Part shown: positions 1 through 8,928 of the stretch, piece after piece
Layout of the letters: every line of letters starts with the position of its first letter
How positions within the stretch are numbered: the stretch's first letter is position 1
Assembly: GCA_947451935.1 (NCBI GenBank)
Contig: CANGBH010000001.1
Coordinates: forward strand, 40,067 to 104,066
Origin: Chitinophagaceae bacterium
Lineage (GTDB): Bacteria > Bacteroidota > Bacteroidia > Chitinophagales > Chitinophagaceae
Direction of reading: 5' to 3'
Length of the DNA stretch: 64,000 bases
Made by a program: the position numbers and the translations under genes
The notes under the pieces: model-generated
What the model was told of the DNA's origin: nothing
What the model saw: only the letters and a program-made list of their open reading frames with translations
The model's database searches: none

Positions 1-379
1 ATACCTTATGTATTTCACAAGGCATGCTTTTATCTTTGAAAGCGACACTGAAATATTTGGAAGAGAAAAAAGACTTTCACCCGAAGAAACACTCTTCTAT
101 GAGAAAAGTGATTGTGAAGACAGATCGGCACTTTTCTTTTTACTTGTAAAGGAAATATATGACCTCCCAATGATTGTTTTATCCTCACCACAACATGTTA
201 CAGTAGCTGTAAAACTAGATAAGCCATCCAAACATTCTATACTTTACGAAGGCAACCAATATACTATATGCGAACCAACACCACAAGGTAGGGAATTAAA
301 AGTAGGTGAGGAAACATCAACTATTCGGAAGCAACATTTTACAGTTGAATTTGCATATGATCCTACAGAAAACAAATAA
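1..379 (+). CDS. Transglutaminase-like protein, 3' end only
   Basis: The frame is open to the window edge (reading ..YLMYFTRHAF), so the start lies upstream and only about the last 125 residues are seen. Counting from the first visible Met, a Cys in SDCEDRSA (36), a His in SPQHVTVAV (63) and an acidic residue in ICEPTP (Glu 89) are spaced like the Cys-His-Asp triad of transglutaminase/papain-fold proteins, with Glu in the Asp place. This matches my memory of a Bacteroidota family of periplasmic transglutaminase-like proteins; its substrate is unknown. No signal peptide or N-terminal domain can be judged. The gene converges on the lipoprotein gene ending at 541. Fold fairly likely, activity unproven. 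Confidence 0.6.
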   Translation, partial: YLMYFTRHAFIFESDTEIFGREKRLSPEETLFYEKSDCEDRSALFFLLVKEIYDLPMIVLSSPQHVTVAVKLDKPSKHSILYEGNQYTICEPTPQGRELKVGEETSTIRKQHFTVEFAYDPTENK

Positions 380-398
380 CTTATTTTATAAAGCACAG

Positions 399-431
399 TA
401 AAAAAGAGACCGCCCCAAGAATGGGGCGGTC
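399..431 (-). terminator. Rho-independent terminator of the TIG lipoprotein gene
   Basis: A perfect 10-bp GC-rich stem (arms at 408-417 and 422-431, loop AGAA) is preceded on the plus strand by an A-rich run at 399-407. Read on the minus strand this is a hairpin followed by a T-tract, so it should end transcripts from the gene stopping at 541. There is no T-run on the plus side, though the hairpin may also affect the converging gene ending at 379. Confidence 0.8.
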
Positions 432-540
432 GTTGAACTACTCTCTGATTTAAGTAAAAATCATTAGTTTAAATTATTTGAATTGTATTACTAAAATGTT
501 ACGTCAAGATGAATAATTAATGTACAATTCTCTACTCAGA

Positions 541-2169
541 TTAAAAGCCCCATCGAGTCCATCCACTTGTCCAATCTGTAGTTCCAATTGCACCCACAAA
601 AGATACCTTTTCAAAAAATGCATCAGTAAGTTTTGTAGGAGCGAAATCAGCTCCGGATAATAAAATGGATCCTCCACCAGGATTTAAATTAGGTGCAAGG
701 TTGTTGAATGGATCAGTTAAACCTAAAGTAGATACATCAGACACTTCAACAGTTCCTGTGGCCGCATAGGTACTTTTAATTGTAGATAGGTCGTATACGG
801 CAAAATTTGGAATAGTATATTTAGCATCCGCACTATAAAAATCGGCAACAGCAAATGTTGGCGTTTGATCATTAATATAACAATGCTGTAACAAGCTTGA
901 ACCGTTCAAGAAATAAGATATAGTAGAATCTTCTTGAACTCGGAACGCTGCTTTTTTTGCACCAAGTACAACGGAATTAGCCAATATAAATTGAGCACCT
1001 CTTCTCCAACGCATACCATACCCATAATCAGCAGACATTCCAGCTGCATTATTTGGACCAATAGCGGTAAAATTAGACATAACAGGTGACGTAATAGGCG
1101 TTCTTGAGTAAGCTAATCCATTAGATGGATTCACATTATCAACTTCGAAATTGTTAGAGATATCACCTGTTGATCCTTTAGGATCTGTGAATGTTGGGTC
1201 TTTAATAGAAATAGCAAATTGAATTTTACCACGGTATCCATCATCAAAGTCAAAATCATCATCCGCACTATTATATGCAACTAGGTGCTTACAGTTAACA
1301 GCTCCACCAAATATTTCAAATGCATCGTCATATCCTCTTGCCACCTGAACATAATCAATCTCAGTTCCACTACCTACTCCATATAAAGAAAGACCATTTA
1401 CTTCATCACCAGGATTAACTGCTTTCCCAGCATATTCAATACGAACATACCTCAGAATTCCAGAATTGTCTGCATCATTATTACCTCCAAATGATTGGTA
1501 GTTTACATCAAGTCCGCCTTCAATTACTTTGTGGTTTCCATTAACTTTAGCATTACCAGCAATAACTACACCACCAAAATCACCCGGTGCAGGAGATGCG
1601 TCATTTGATGTGAATACAATCGGATTCGCAGCAGTACCTTCAGCCATTATTTTTGAACCTGGAGTGATAACTAGCACACCAGCTGAATCTTTATCAGAAA
1701 CAATTTTAGTTCCTGCTTCTATAGTTAGTACTGAGTTTGTGGTTACATATACATATCCACGTATTCTGTATACAAAATCTTTTTTCCATGTTGTACTGGC
1801 ATTGATTATACCTCTAACATCAAACTGAGTTCCAGCTCCGAAAAATGTAAATCCTGCTAACTTTGCAGTGCCCCCTGGGGTTGTTACAGTAACGTCACCT
1901 GAAGCTCCATTACCAAGAGTTGCAGTAATTGAAGTTGAATTAACCACCGTATATGAAGATGCTGCTGTTCCACCAAACTTCACTGAAGTGACATTAGCAA
2001 AATTAGCACCCATAATAGTAATTACATCGCCACTAGCTCCAGATGTAGCAGAAACACTAGTAATAGTAGGTGCTGGTACAATTTCTGGAGGCGTGACTTC
2101 TTCTGTTTTTTTACAAGCAAAAGCGCTGAATAGTAGCACTGCAATACTTAGACCCCTTAAATTTTTCAT
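541..2169 (-). CDS. Surface lipoprotein with IPT/TIG domain and beta-helix-like body
   Basis: The 542-residue protein starts with a lipoprotein signal (hydrophobic 8-17, Cys at 19 in SAFACKK). A TIG/IPT Ig-like domain follows (about 33-112: PTITSVSATSG.., GANF, VKFGG), then a long Gly/Asn/Asp-rich region with VVIAGNAKVNG, IEGG, YVRIEYAG and a poly-Asp patch (DDDFDFDDG) typical of parallel beta-helix surface proteins. The C-terminus (IGTTDWTSGWTRWGF) is a recurring ending in this Bacteroidota family. It lies 33 bp downstream of the TonB receptor on the same strand, so the two probably form a receptor/surface-lipoprotein pair. Its ligand cannot be deduced; no catalytic motif is seen. Confidence 0.8.
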   Translation of the reverse strand: MKNLRGLSIAVLLFSAFACKKTEEVTPPEIVPAPTITSVSATSGASGDVITIMGANFANVTSVKFGGTAASSYTVVNSTSITATLGNGASGDVTVTTPGGTAKLAGFTFFGAGTQFDVRGIINASTTWKKDFVYRIRGYVYVTTNSVLTIEAGTKIVSDKDSAGVLVITPGSKIMAEGTAANPIVFTSNDASPAPGDFGGVVIAGNAKVNGNHKVIEGGLDVNYQSFGGNNDADNSGILRYVRIEYAGKAVNPGDEVNGLSLYGVGSGTEIDYVQVARGYDDAFEIFGGAVNCKHLVAYNSADDDFDFDDGYRGKIQFAISIKDPTFTDPKGSTGDISNNFEVDNVNPSNGLAYSRTPITSPVMSNFTAIGPNNAAGMSADYGYGMRWRRGAQFILANSVVLGAKKAAFRVQEDSTISYFLNGSSLLQHCYINDQTPTFAVADFYSADAKYTIPNFAVYDLSTIKSTYAATGTVEVSDVSTLGLTDPFNNLAPNLNPGGGSILLSGADFAPTKLTDAFFEKVSFVGAIGTTDWTSGWTRWGF

Positions 2170-2202
2170 TTGACGTTTTTTTTGGTTGTTTTTTATATTG
2201 AT

Positions 2203-5040
2203 TTATAAATTGACTTTAACTCCAACATTTACGCCAGTCCCGAACTTCTGCGAATTGATGTACTTGTCCTTTGATGAATTGAAATAATTATTTGATGGCT
2301 GTGCATCAAACTTATAAAACCACCGATACGGTTGAGCCAACAAATCAACAACCGCAAATTTTAATTCAGCCTTCCCTTTAAATATCTTTTGTGTCAACTG
2401 AAAATCAATAAGATCTCTAGACATTTCATAGATATTGAGTGCTCCGCCTTCCACTGCACGATACTTTAATCTTGGACCGACTCTATTATAAAGGATACTT
2501 AAAGAAAGATTTTTTGGAGTACTATAACTCACACTAGAATTGATTATGTAAGGTGATTGTCCTTGCAGCGGTGTGTTCACCTGATTTCCGTTAAAAGTTA
2601 CTGAGCCCATCATATAGGATAGGTTTGTATAGAATGAAATGTTTTTGAAAAAACTTCCTCCTATGAAATCTAGTTTCTTTCTTAACTCAAATTCAGCACC
2701 ATAGGTTGTTGCTTTCCCCGCATTTTGGAAAGACAAGACATCATTTCCAGCATTAATTTGCTCTATTGGATTTTTGAATGCCTTGTAAAACAAACTGAAC
2801 GACATGATTTCACCAGACGACGGGAAACGTTCAATACGTATATCAGCATTGTTGACTATGGCCCTTTTTAAACCAGGATTACCACGAACCACAACAAAAT
2901 TATCATAGTCGAATACACTATAACTTGCCAACTCACGGAATTCAGGTCTATTCACTGATTTAGAAACAGCAAACCTTAAGTTAGTAGACTTCCCAATAGA
3001 ATAGGTAAGCAATGCCGAAGGAAGTACATCTAAGTTGTCGTTGTTAACCGTAGCCTGATTCTTCGCCGTCAATTGCTGCTTATATTTTTCAGCCCTAACG
3101 CCAGTTGTAATTTTAAATTTATCAGAAAACTTACCATCATACAACAGGTACCCTGCATTAAGTAATGCGTTAGCATCATAAGAAGTGGAGTTATTACCAA
3201 TTGTAGCTAAGGTTATACCAAACGCATCAATATTTGCATCACTGAAAATAGTAGAGAAGGAGGTTGCTTTTGATTCTAAAATCGATACACCCCTAAAATT
3301 CAATGAAGCATAGCCAAGTGCATCTACCGAGGCAACCCTATCTCGATAAAAGTTCATTGATCCGAACTTTAGTTTTTGCTGAAATCCTTTATAGTTAAAA
3401 TTATATACGAGGTTAAATGCCGCATTATAAATCTTTTCATCTAAGCTTGAAAAAATTCGACCTGCATTTCTAACTTCCGGCGAATTCTCATTACCAAGTT
3501 TCAAGTAGTATCCCCCCTTCTCGTCATCCGGAGTGCGAAAGGAAACAATCTTTTGATCAGGTTGATTTTTATATGCATCAGACACTGAAGTAGACCAATC
3601 AAAATTCACTCTATTGTTCAATGAGTGTGTACCATCAAGAACAACACTTGCCAAGCCAGAAGAAGTGACTTCTGCATTATAACTCTTCGTCTCAAAACGA
3701 GAAGGCACATTGCTTACATCATATCCTGAACGAAGTCCTAGTGAGTTGGTATAATCGTTATTGAATAACCCTTTTACCGTGTATTTATTTTTACCTTTTG
3801 AATAGGCTACATTCACTAGCCCTGCAAGATTATTTTTTTGATCATATACTTTTGTGATGTTGTCGTATAGCAACTCACCATCAAGCATATAATCCGATCG
3901 ATCTTTATCCGAAACTTTTCTTCCATTACCATAGCTTAACATATAAAGAACTCCAAGCTTAGCGTTATTCTTTAACATGTAAGAGTTACCTCCACTAATA
4001 CCAACACTAACACTTGGCATAGATTGGATAAGGCCTCCATACTTATAGGAGTTTGGAAATTGCTTTGTAATCTGTTGTTTGGTTGGACTGGGTAAAGAGA
4101 TAAATGCCGCTCCCCTATTCTTCACATAATCTGAAGGTAAATTTCTCATGCCGTCAAAAAATCCGAAATTATCATACTGCCCATTAAAAGTTGATCCGTA
4201 AAAATCTTTACCTGTAGTAAGTGAATTAGCGGTAGTAGAAACAGAAATCTCGGTAAATGCTTTTGATGGATAATCTTTTGTTACCACTTTAACCAATCCT
4301 CCTGAAAAGTCTCCAGGTAAATCAGCTGTTGGTGTCTTATAGATAATCACATTATCAATTGCAGAGGCAGGAATAATATCAAATGAGAACGCTTTTTTAT
4401 CAAGTTCTGTACTGGGAAGTATATTATTATTCAACATCGCTACATTATAGCGTTCATTTAATCCCCTAATTACAACAAACTTATTATCCTGCACTGAAAC
4501 GCCAGATACTCTTCTGATCACTTCACCTGTGTTTTTATCTGGAGATTTACGTATAGTCTCTGCAGAAATACCATCTTGAATACTAGAGCTGTTTCGCTGC
4601 ATCAAATACAACGAAGCAACAGATTCCTTTTTTCCAGATGACTTAACCACCACCTCCTGCATGTCCTTCATCTTAGGAGATAATGAAATGGTTATTCCAT
4701 TATCCGAATCAGGATTTACATCAGTAAGCAGCTTTTTATCAAATCCAGTAGATGATACTTCAATTTGATACGTTTCATTTTGTTTTAATTCAATAAGAAA
4801 TTTCCCTTCTACATCAGTAAGGATATTTCGGCCCCCAGGGATTAATTTAATGGTGGCTCCTACTAAGGCAGATCGCGACTTACCGTCTATTACAGTTCCG
4901 GAAAATTTTACAGCCTTCTGTGCAAAAACTGATGTTGATAAACAGAAGAGGGAAAAGGCAATAAGAGTAGTTCGAGATCCGCCACGCACCAATGATAGCA
5001 GCTTCGCTACATTGGCTTTGTTTGATCTTTTAATGAACAT
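2203..5040 (-). CDS. TonB-dependent outer-membrane receptor
   Basis: A 945-residue receptor. A signal peptide ends near residue 40 (STSVFA|Q), followed by a carboxypeptidase-regulatory-like domain (about 46-130, KFSGTVIDGKSRSALVGATI), a plug (about 150-270, with VIRRVSGVSVQDNKFVVIRGL and the DLPGDFSGG turn) and a beta barrel to the C-terminal aromatic-rich strand. I start it at the ATG at 5040; an upstream in-frame TTG at 5064 overlaps a TAnnTTTG-like promoter element and is unlikely. No SusD gene follows; the partner is a TIG lipoprotein instead, so uptake of a glycan in SUS style is not implied. Substrate unknown. Confidence 0.9.
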   Translation of the reverse strand: MFIKRSNKANVAKLLSLVRGGSRTTLIAFSLFCLSTSVFAQKAVKFSGTVIDGKSRSALVGATIKLIPGGRNILTDVEGKFLIELKQNETYQIEVSSTGFDKKLLTDVNPDSDNGITISLSPKMKDMQEVVVKSSGKKESVASLYLMQRNSSSIQDGISAETIRKSPDKNTGEVIRRVSGVSVQDNKFVVIRGLNERYNVAMLNNNILPSTELDKKAFSFDIIPASAIDNVIIYKTPTADLPGDFSGGLVKVVTKDYPSKAFTEISVSTTANSLTTGKDFYGSTFNGQYDNFGFFDGMRNLPSDYVKNRGAAFISLPSPTKQQITKQFPNSYKYGGLIQSMPSVSVGISGGNSYMLKNNAKLGVLYMLSYGNGRKVSDKDRSDYMLDGELLYDNITKVYDQKNNLAGLVNVAYSKGKNKYTVKGLFNNDYTNSLGLRSGYDVSNVPSRFETKSYNAEVTSSGLASVVLDGTHSLNNRVNFDWSTSVSDAYKNQPDQKIVSFRTPDDEKGGYYLKLGNENSPEVRNAGRIFSSLDEKIYNAAFNLVYNFNYKGFQQKLKFGSMNFYRDRVASVDALGYASLNFRGVSILESKATSFSTIFSDANIDAFGITLATIGNNSTSYDANALLNAGYLLYDGKFSDKFKITTGVRAEKYKQQLTAKNQATVNNDNLDVLPSALLTYSIGKSTNLRFAVSKSVNRPEFRELASYSVFDYDNFVVVRGNPGLKRAIVNNADIRIERFPSSGEIMSFSLFYKAFKNPIEQINAGNDVLSFQNAGKATTYGAEFELRKKLDFIGGSFFKNISFYTNLSYMMGSVTFNGNQVNTPLQGQSPYIINSSVSYSTPKNLSLSILYNRVGPRLKYRAVEGGALNIYEMSRDLIDFQLTQKIFKGKAELKFAVVDLLAQPYRWFYKFDAQPSNNYFNSSKDKYINSQKFGTGVNVGVKVNL

Positions 5041-5061
5041 GTTCGTGGCAGTTTGTTTCGG

Positions 5062-5069
5062 CAAAACTA
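5062..5069 (-). promoter_or_regulatory. Putative -7 element for the TonB receptor
   Basis: Minus-strand TAGTTTTG fits the Bacteroidota -7 consensus TAnnTTTG and ends 21 bases before the receptor ATG at 5040. No TTG at -33 with good spacing was found, so this is only a candidate. Confidence 0.35.
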
Positions 5070-5304
5070 TCAGCCCAATATTAACAGAAGGTTACCTTTG
5101 AATAACTTAAATGCTTTCTTGAAAATTTGTTGAAAAACACAAGTGTGCTTAACATAATCTTAATATTGCGGGTCATTTTTCTTAACAAATGAAATGGATA
5201 GAAAACTCTCGAAATTGGGAAACCACCGAAATTACTATAGCATACAATGCCTCGATTTAGGCTAGCTCAATTACCAATCATGCCATTCACTGAGAAATTA
5301 TGGC

Positions 5305-5312
5305 TAAATTTG
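5305..5312 (+). promoter_or_regulatory. Putative -7 element for rfbA
   Basis: TAAATTTG matches TAnnTTTG and lies 17 bases before the ATG at 5330, predicting a leader of roughly 10-14 nt. It overlaps the upstream in-frame ATG region at 5300, which favours 5330 as the real start. No clear -33 TTG. The intergenic DNA from 5070 to 5304 holds no other feature I can support. Confidence 0.4.
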
Positions 5313-5329
5313 CCACAAATATAGAGAAT

Positions 5330-6199
5330 ATGAAAGGCATCATTTTAGCGGGAGGATCTGGAACAAGGTTATACCCAATCACTTATGCTATAAGCAAACA
5401 GATCATGCCCGTTTACGATAAGCCGATGATTTACTACCCTCTTTCAACCTTAATGTTGGCAGGGATTAAAGACATCCTAATTATTTCAACACCACACGAC
5501 CTTCCCCAATTTGAAAAATTATTTGGTGATGGGCATCATTTAGGATTGAATTTCAGCTACAAAGTGCAGGAAGTACCTAATGGACTAGCACAAGCATTTG
5601 TTATAGGCGAAGAATTCATTGGAGATGATAGTTGTGCGCTCGTCTTAGGTGATAATATATTTTATGGGATGGGACTTGGCAGTACACTTGAAAAAAATAA
5701 CAATCCAAATGGAGGAATAGTTTATGCCTATCACGTAAGTGATCCAGAACGGTACGGTGTAGTAGAATTCGATGCAAATAAAAAAGCAATTTCGATCGAA
5801 GAGAAACCAACACATCCTAAAAGCCGATATGCTGTACCAGGACTATATTTTTATGATAATGAAGTAGTTCAAATTGCAAAAAACATCAAGCCTTCACCAA
5901 GAGGAGAATATGAAATAACTGACATCAACTTAGAATATTTAAAACGTGATAAACTAAGCGTTTCTGTATTAGATCGAGGAACAGCTTGGCTTGATACAGG
6001 CACCTTTGACTCATTAATGCAGGCATCCCAATTTATACAGGTACTAGAACAACGCCAAGGAATCAAAGTTGCCTGTATTGAAGAAATTGCCTGGAGAAAG
6101 GGATTTATTGATAAAGCACAATTGGTTAAACTTGCAGAACCCTTGTTGAAAAGTGGGTATGGTACGTATATCATGAATATGCTAGAATCATCAATTTAA
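5330..6199 (+). CDS. rfbA: Glucose-1-phosphate thymidylyltransferase
   Basis: This enzyme joins glucose-1-phosphate and dTTP to give dTDP-glucose, the first step toward dTDP-rhamnose and related sugars. The protein (289 residues, normal for RmlA/RfbA) opens with the nucleotidyltransferase signature GGSGTRLYP (8-16) and contains [28 protein letters not shown] and [10 protein letters not shown] start at the ATG at 5330 because family members begin directly at MKGIILAGG; the open frame extends to 5300. galE follows after 12 bases, suggesting a nucleotide-sugar operon. rfbB, rfbC and rfbD are not in the window, so the final sugar is uncertain. Confidence 0.92.
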   Translation: MKGIILAGGSGTRLYPITYAISKQIMPVYDKPMIYYPLSTLMLAGIKDILIISTPHDLPQFEKLFGDGHHLGLNFSYKVQEVPNGLAQAFVIGEEFIGDDSCALVLGDNIFYGMGLGSTLEKNNNPNGGIVYAYHVSDPERYGVVEFDANKKAISIEEKPTHPKSRYAVPGLYFYDNEVVQIAKNIKPSPRGEYEITDINLEYLKRDKLSVSVLDRGTAWLDTGTFDSLMQASQFIQVLEQRQGIKVACIEEIAWRKGFIDKAQLVKLAEPLLKSGYGTYIMNMLESSI

Positions 6200-6211
6200 A
6201 TGGTTAACCAC

Positions 6212-7270
6212 ATGAAAAAAATTCTTGTTACAGGTGGATCAGGGTATATTGGATCTCATACATTAGTAGACTTAATTGAACATGGATTTGACGTACTTTC
6301 AGTAGATAATAATTCTAGATCAACCCCAACCATGCTCGAAGGAGTTGAAAAAATTACAGGGAAGAAAATAAAAAATTACAAGGTAGATCTCTGCAACTAT
6401 GATGAGACCCGTGCGATTTTTGAAGAAAATACCGATATTTCTGGAGTCATTCACTTTGCAGCATATAAAGCTGTAGGCGAATCGGTTCAAAAACCAATAC
6501 TCTATTTTCAGAACAACCTAGGCTCCCTTATAAACATCATGCGATGCATTGAAGAATTCAAGACTCCTTATTTTGTATTTTCCTCTTCTTGCACAGTTTA
6601 TGGAAATCCCGACAGTATCCCAGTAACGGAACAGACACCTCGAAAAAATGCTGAATCACCCTATGGCCTTACAAAGCAAATGGGAGAACAAATGATTGAA
6701 GCATTTGCTGCCGCTACACAATATACCAAATCCGTCATGCTTAGATATTTCAATCCAGCAGGCGCACACCCAACAGCACTTATTGGAGAGCTTCCTATTG
6801 ATAGACCGCAAAACCTTACACCAATTCTAACGCAAACAGCAATAGGTAAAATGGCTGGATTTACTGTATTCGGGAACGACTATGATACCCGTGATGGTTC
6901 ATGCATTCGTGATTTTATTCATGTATGCGATTTAGCCAATGCCCATACAAAAGCACTCGAATTTCTTATTGCCAACAAAAATAAAACCCCTTGCGAAGTC
7001 TTCAATTTGGGATCAGGCAATGGCATATCCGTTTTAGAAACGATTAAGGCTTTTGAAAAAAGCACCGGCATAACGCTTAATTATAAAATTGGTGACAGAA
7101 GACCTGGAGACGTTATTGCTATCTATGCCAATAATGACAAAGCAAAAGAACAATTACAGTGGATTCCCAAGAACTCTTTGGAAGATATTATGACATCAGC
7201 ATGGAAATGGGAACAAGTAATTGAAAAACTTCCAGTCCATCTCGAACTCAGAAGCCATAAATTAAATTAA
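6212..7270 (+). CDS. galE: UDP-glucose 4-epimerase
   Basis: An extended short-chain dehydrogenase that interconverts UDP-glucose and UDP-galactose with bound NAD. Visible are the N-terminal Rossmann motif GGSGYIGSH (8-16), the catalytic SSSCTVYG segment, the YxxxK pair in SPYGLTK, the RYFNPAGAHP loop and the C-terminal GDRRPGD motif of GalE. The length of 352 residues is slightly above the usual 340. I prefer the ATG at 6212 (MKKILVTGG); another ATG at 6200 directly abuts the rfbA stop codon and would add four residues. Probably cotranscribed with rfbA for surface-polysaccharide precursors. Confidence 0.92.
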   Translation: MKKILVTGGSGYIGSHTLVDLIEHGFDVLSVDNNSRSTPTMLEGVEKITGKKIKNYKVDLCNYDETRAIFEENTDISGVIHFAAYKAVGESVQKPILYFQNNLGSLINIMRCIEEFKTPYFVFSSSCTVYGNPDSIPVTEQTPRKNAESPYGLTKQMGEQMIEAFAAATQYTKSVMLRYFNPAGAHPTALIGELPIDRPQNLTPILTQTAIGKMAGFTVFGNDYDTRDGSCIRDFIHVCDLANAHTKALEFLIANKNKTPCEVFNLGSGNGISVLETIKAFEKSTGITLNYKIGDRRPGDVIAIYANNDKAKEQLQWIPKNSLEDIMTSAWKWEQVIEKLPVHLELRSHKLN

Positions 7271-7344
7271 TAAACGTTAAAAAAGTCGCGCTAGAGTTTA
7301 AAATAAGGGCCGATTGATGTTACTTTGTAAAAAACAACCTTATC

Positions 7345-8307
7345 ATGCTTGATGCGATACAAGTAACTGGCCAAAAAGATACACGTAGTGGATTTGGAGA
7401 CGGGATATTCGAACTTGGACAAAAAAATCCTAATGTAGTGGCCCTTACTGCTGACTTAGCAGGTTCTTTAAAACTAAACGCATTTATAAAAGCTTTCCCA
7501 GAACGATTTATACAAGTAGGTATAGCGGAAGCAAACATGATTGGCATTGCTGCAGGACTTACCATTGGAGGAAAAATTCCTTACACTACCACATTTGCCA
7601 ATTTTTCAACTGGACGGGTATACGACCAGATAAGACAATCTGTTGCATACTCCAATAAGAACGTCAAAATTTGTGCATCGCATGCAGGCCTTACATTGGG
7701 TGAAGATGGTGCTACCCATCAAATCCTAGAAGATATAGGGCTAATGAAGATGCTTCCGGGTATGACAGTGATTGTGCCTTGTGACTATAATCAAACCAAA
7801 GCTGCAACTATTGCCATTGCAGAATATGAAGGCCCAGTTTATTTACGATTTGGCAGACCTGTATGGCCAATTTTTACTAACCCAGATGAACCATTTATCG
7901 TTGGTAAGGCTCAACATTTTTCAAGGGGAAATGACATCAGCATTTTCGCATGCGGACACCTAGTTTGGAAAGCAATTGAAGCTGGAAAAATTCTAAAAGA
8001 AAAAGGTATCCATGCTGAAATTATCAATATTCATACCATCAAACCATTAGATGTAGCCGCTGTTGTGGCCTCAATTCAAAAAACCGGCTGTGCCGTAACG
8101 GCAGAAGAACATAATGTGATTGGCGGATTAGGCGATAGCATTGCCCAGGTGGCATCTAAAGAATATCCTATTCCAATTGAAATGATTGGTACTCAGGATA
8201 CGTTTGGAGAAAGCGGGAAACCAACCGAATTGCTAAAAAAGTACGGCTTGGATACAGAATTCATTGTAGCCGCAGCTGAAAAAGCAATCTTGAGAAAAAA
8301 GGCATAA
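7345..8307 (+). CDS. Transketolase, C-terminal subunit
   Basis: The 320-residue protein corresponds to the pyrimidine-binding and C-terminal domains of transketolase: residues 14-170 carry GDGIFELG, VALTADLAGS, and the IGIAEANMIGIAAGL segment with the Glu that activates thiamine diphosphate; a C-terminal transketolase domain with HTIKPLD, TAEEHNVIGGLG and DTFGESG follows. Split transketolases are common in Bacteroidota, but the N-terminal half normally sits next door; here galE is upstream and the sigma factor downstream. The partner must be elsewhere for an active pentose-phosphate enzyme. The related dxs-type enzymes are less likely given its length and the absence of an N-half. Confidence 0.85.
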   Translation: MLDAIQVTGQKDTRSGFGDGIFELGQKNPNVVALTADLAGSLKLNAFIKAFPERFIQVGIAEANMIGIAAGLTIGGKIPYTTTFANFSTGRVYDQIRQSVAYSNKNVKICASHAGLTLGEDGATHQILEDIGLMKMLPGMTVIVPCDYNQTKAATIAIAEYEGPVYLRFGRPVWPIFTNPDEPFIVGKAQHFSRGNDISIFACGHLVWKAIEAGKILKEKGIHAEIINIHTIKPLDVAAVVASIQKTGCAVTAEEHNVIGGLGDSIAQVASKEYPIPIEMIGTQDTFGESGKPTELLKKYGLDTEFIVAAAEKAILRKKA

Positions 8308-8322
8308 TCTTTCCTGCCTTTG
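8290..8322 (+). promoter_or_regulatory. Putative promoter of the ECF sigma operon
   Basis: TTG at 8290-8292 is followed after 22 bases by TGCCTTTG at 8315-8322 (one mismatch to TAnnTTTG). The ATG at 8343 lies 20 bases further on. The -33 box lies inside the 3' end of the transketolase gene. Confidence 0.35.
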
Positions 8323-8342
8323 CTACATAGAATGCAGTTAAT

Positions 8343-8897
8343 ATGACTCAACACTATTCAGAAGACGAAGAATTAGTTGCTAGCTTCAAAGAGCCTAAAA
8401 CCAAGGAATCTGCGTTCACCTCTATTGTAAAAAAGTACCAAGAACGGATTTATTGGCAAATACGAAGATTAGTCATCAACCATGAAGATGCCAATGATGT
8501 CATGCAAAATGTATTCATTAAGGCTTGGAATGGACTTGATAATTTCAGAGCAGAATCACAGCTCTTTACATGGCTTTACAGAATCGCTGTAAATGAAAGC
8601 CTATCCTATTTGGATCAACAAAAAAAGAGAAGCAATATTTCGATAGAAGATACTGGACTTCATCTCGAGGAAAAACTACACAGTGAAAAAGATTTCGATT
8701 CCAATAAGGCTGTTTGGAAACTGCAGTTGGCAATACAACAACTTCCTGAAAAACAACGTATTGTATTCAATTTAAGGTATTTTGAGGAGATGGGCTATGA
8801 GGAAATGAGCCAGATATTGGAGACCTCTGTTGGAGCCCTCAAGGCTAGTTATCATCATGCCGTCAAAAAAATAGAGGATTACATTTTAAACCATTAA
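8343..8897 (+). CDS. ECF-type sigma-70 family RNA polymerase sigma factor
   Basis: A 184-residue alternative sigma factor with region 2 (about 20-95: YQERIYWQIRRLV, DANDVMQNVFIKAWNGLDNFR, FTWLYRIAVNESL) and region 4 (about 125-180: LQLAIQQLPEKQRIVFNLRYFEEMGYEEMS) with the helix-turn-helix ILETSVGALKASYHHAVKKI. Lengths and motifs are standard for ECF factors of Bacteroidota. Two genes follow on the same strand: a single-TM protein likely to be the anti-sigma factor and a Spy-like periplasmic protein, so it probably reports an envelope signal. Target promoters cannot be inferred. Confidence 0.93.
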   Translation: MTQHYSEDEELVASFKEPKTKESAFTSIVKKYQERIYWQIRRLVINHEDANDVMQNVFIKAWNGLDNFRAESQLFTWLYRIAVNESLSYLDQQKKRSNISIEDTGLHLEEKLHSEKDFDSNKAVWKLQLAIQQLPEKQRIVFNLRYFEEMGYEEMSQILETSVGALKASYHHAVKKIEDYILNH

Positions 8898-8928
8898 ACC
8901 AATTGGTCTGGTAGCGGTCAAACTGAGG

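Noticed and set aside
5093..5100. Plus-strand TACCTTTG as a distant promoter for rfbA
   Set aside because: It lies 230 bp upstream with no -33 TTG, and a nearer element exists at 5305-5312.
5300..5329. An upstream ATG extending rfbA by ten residues
   Set aside because: RfbA proteins begin at MKGIILAGG, and a TAnnTTTG element at 5305-5312 lies within the extension.
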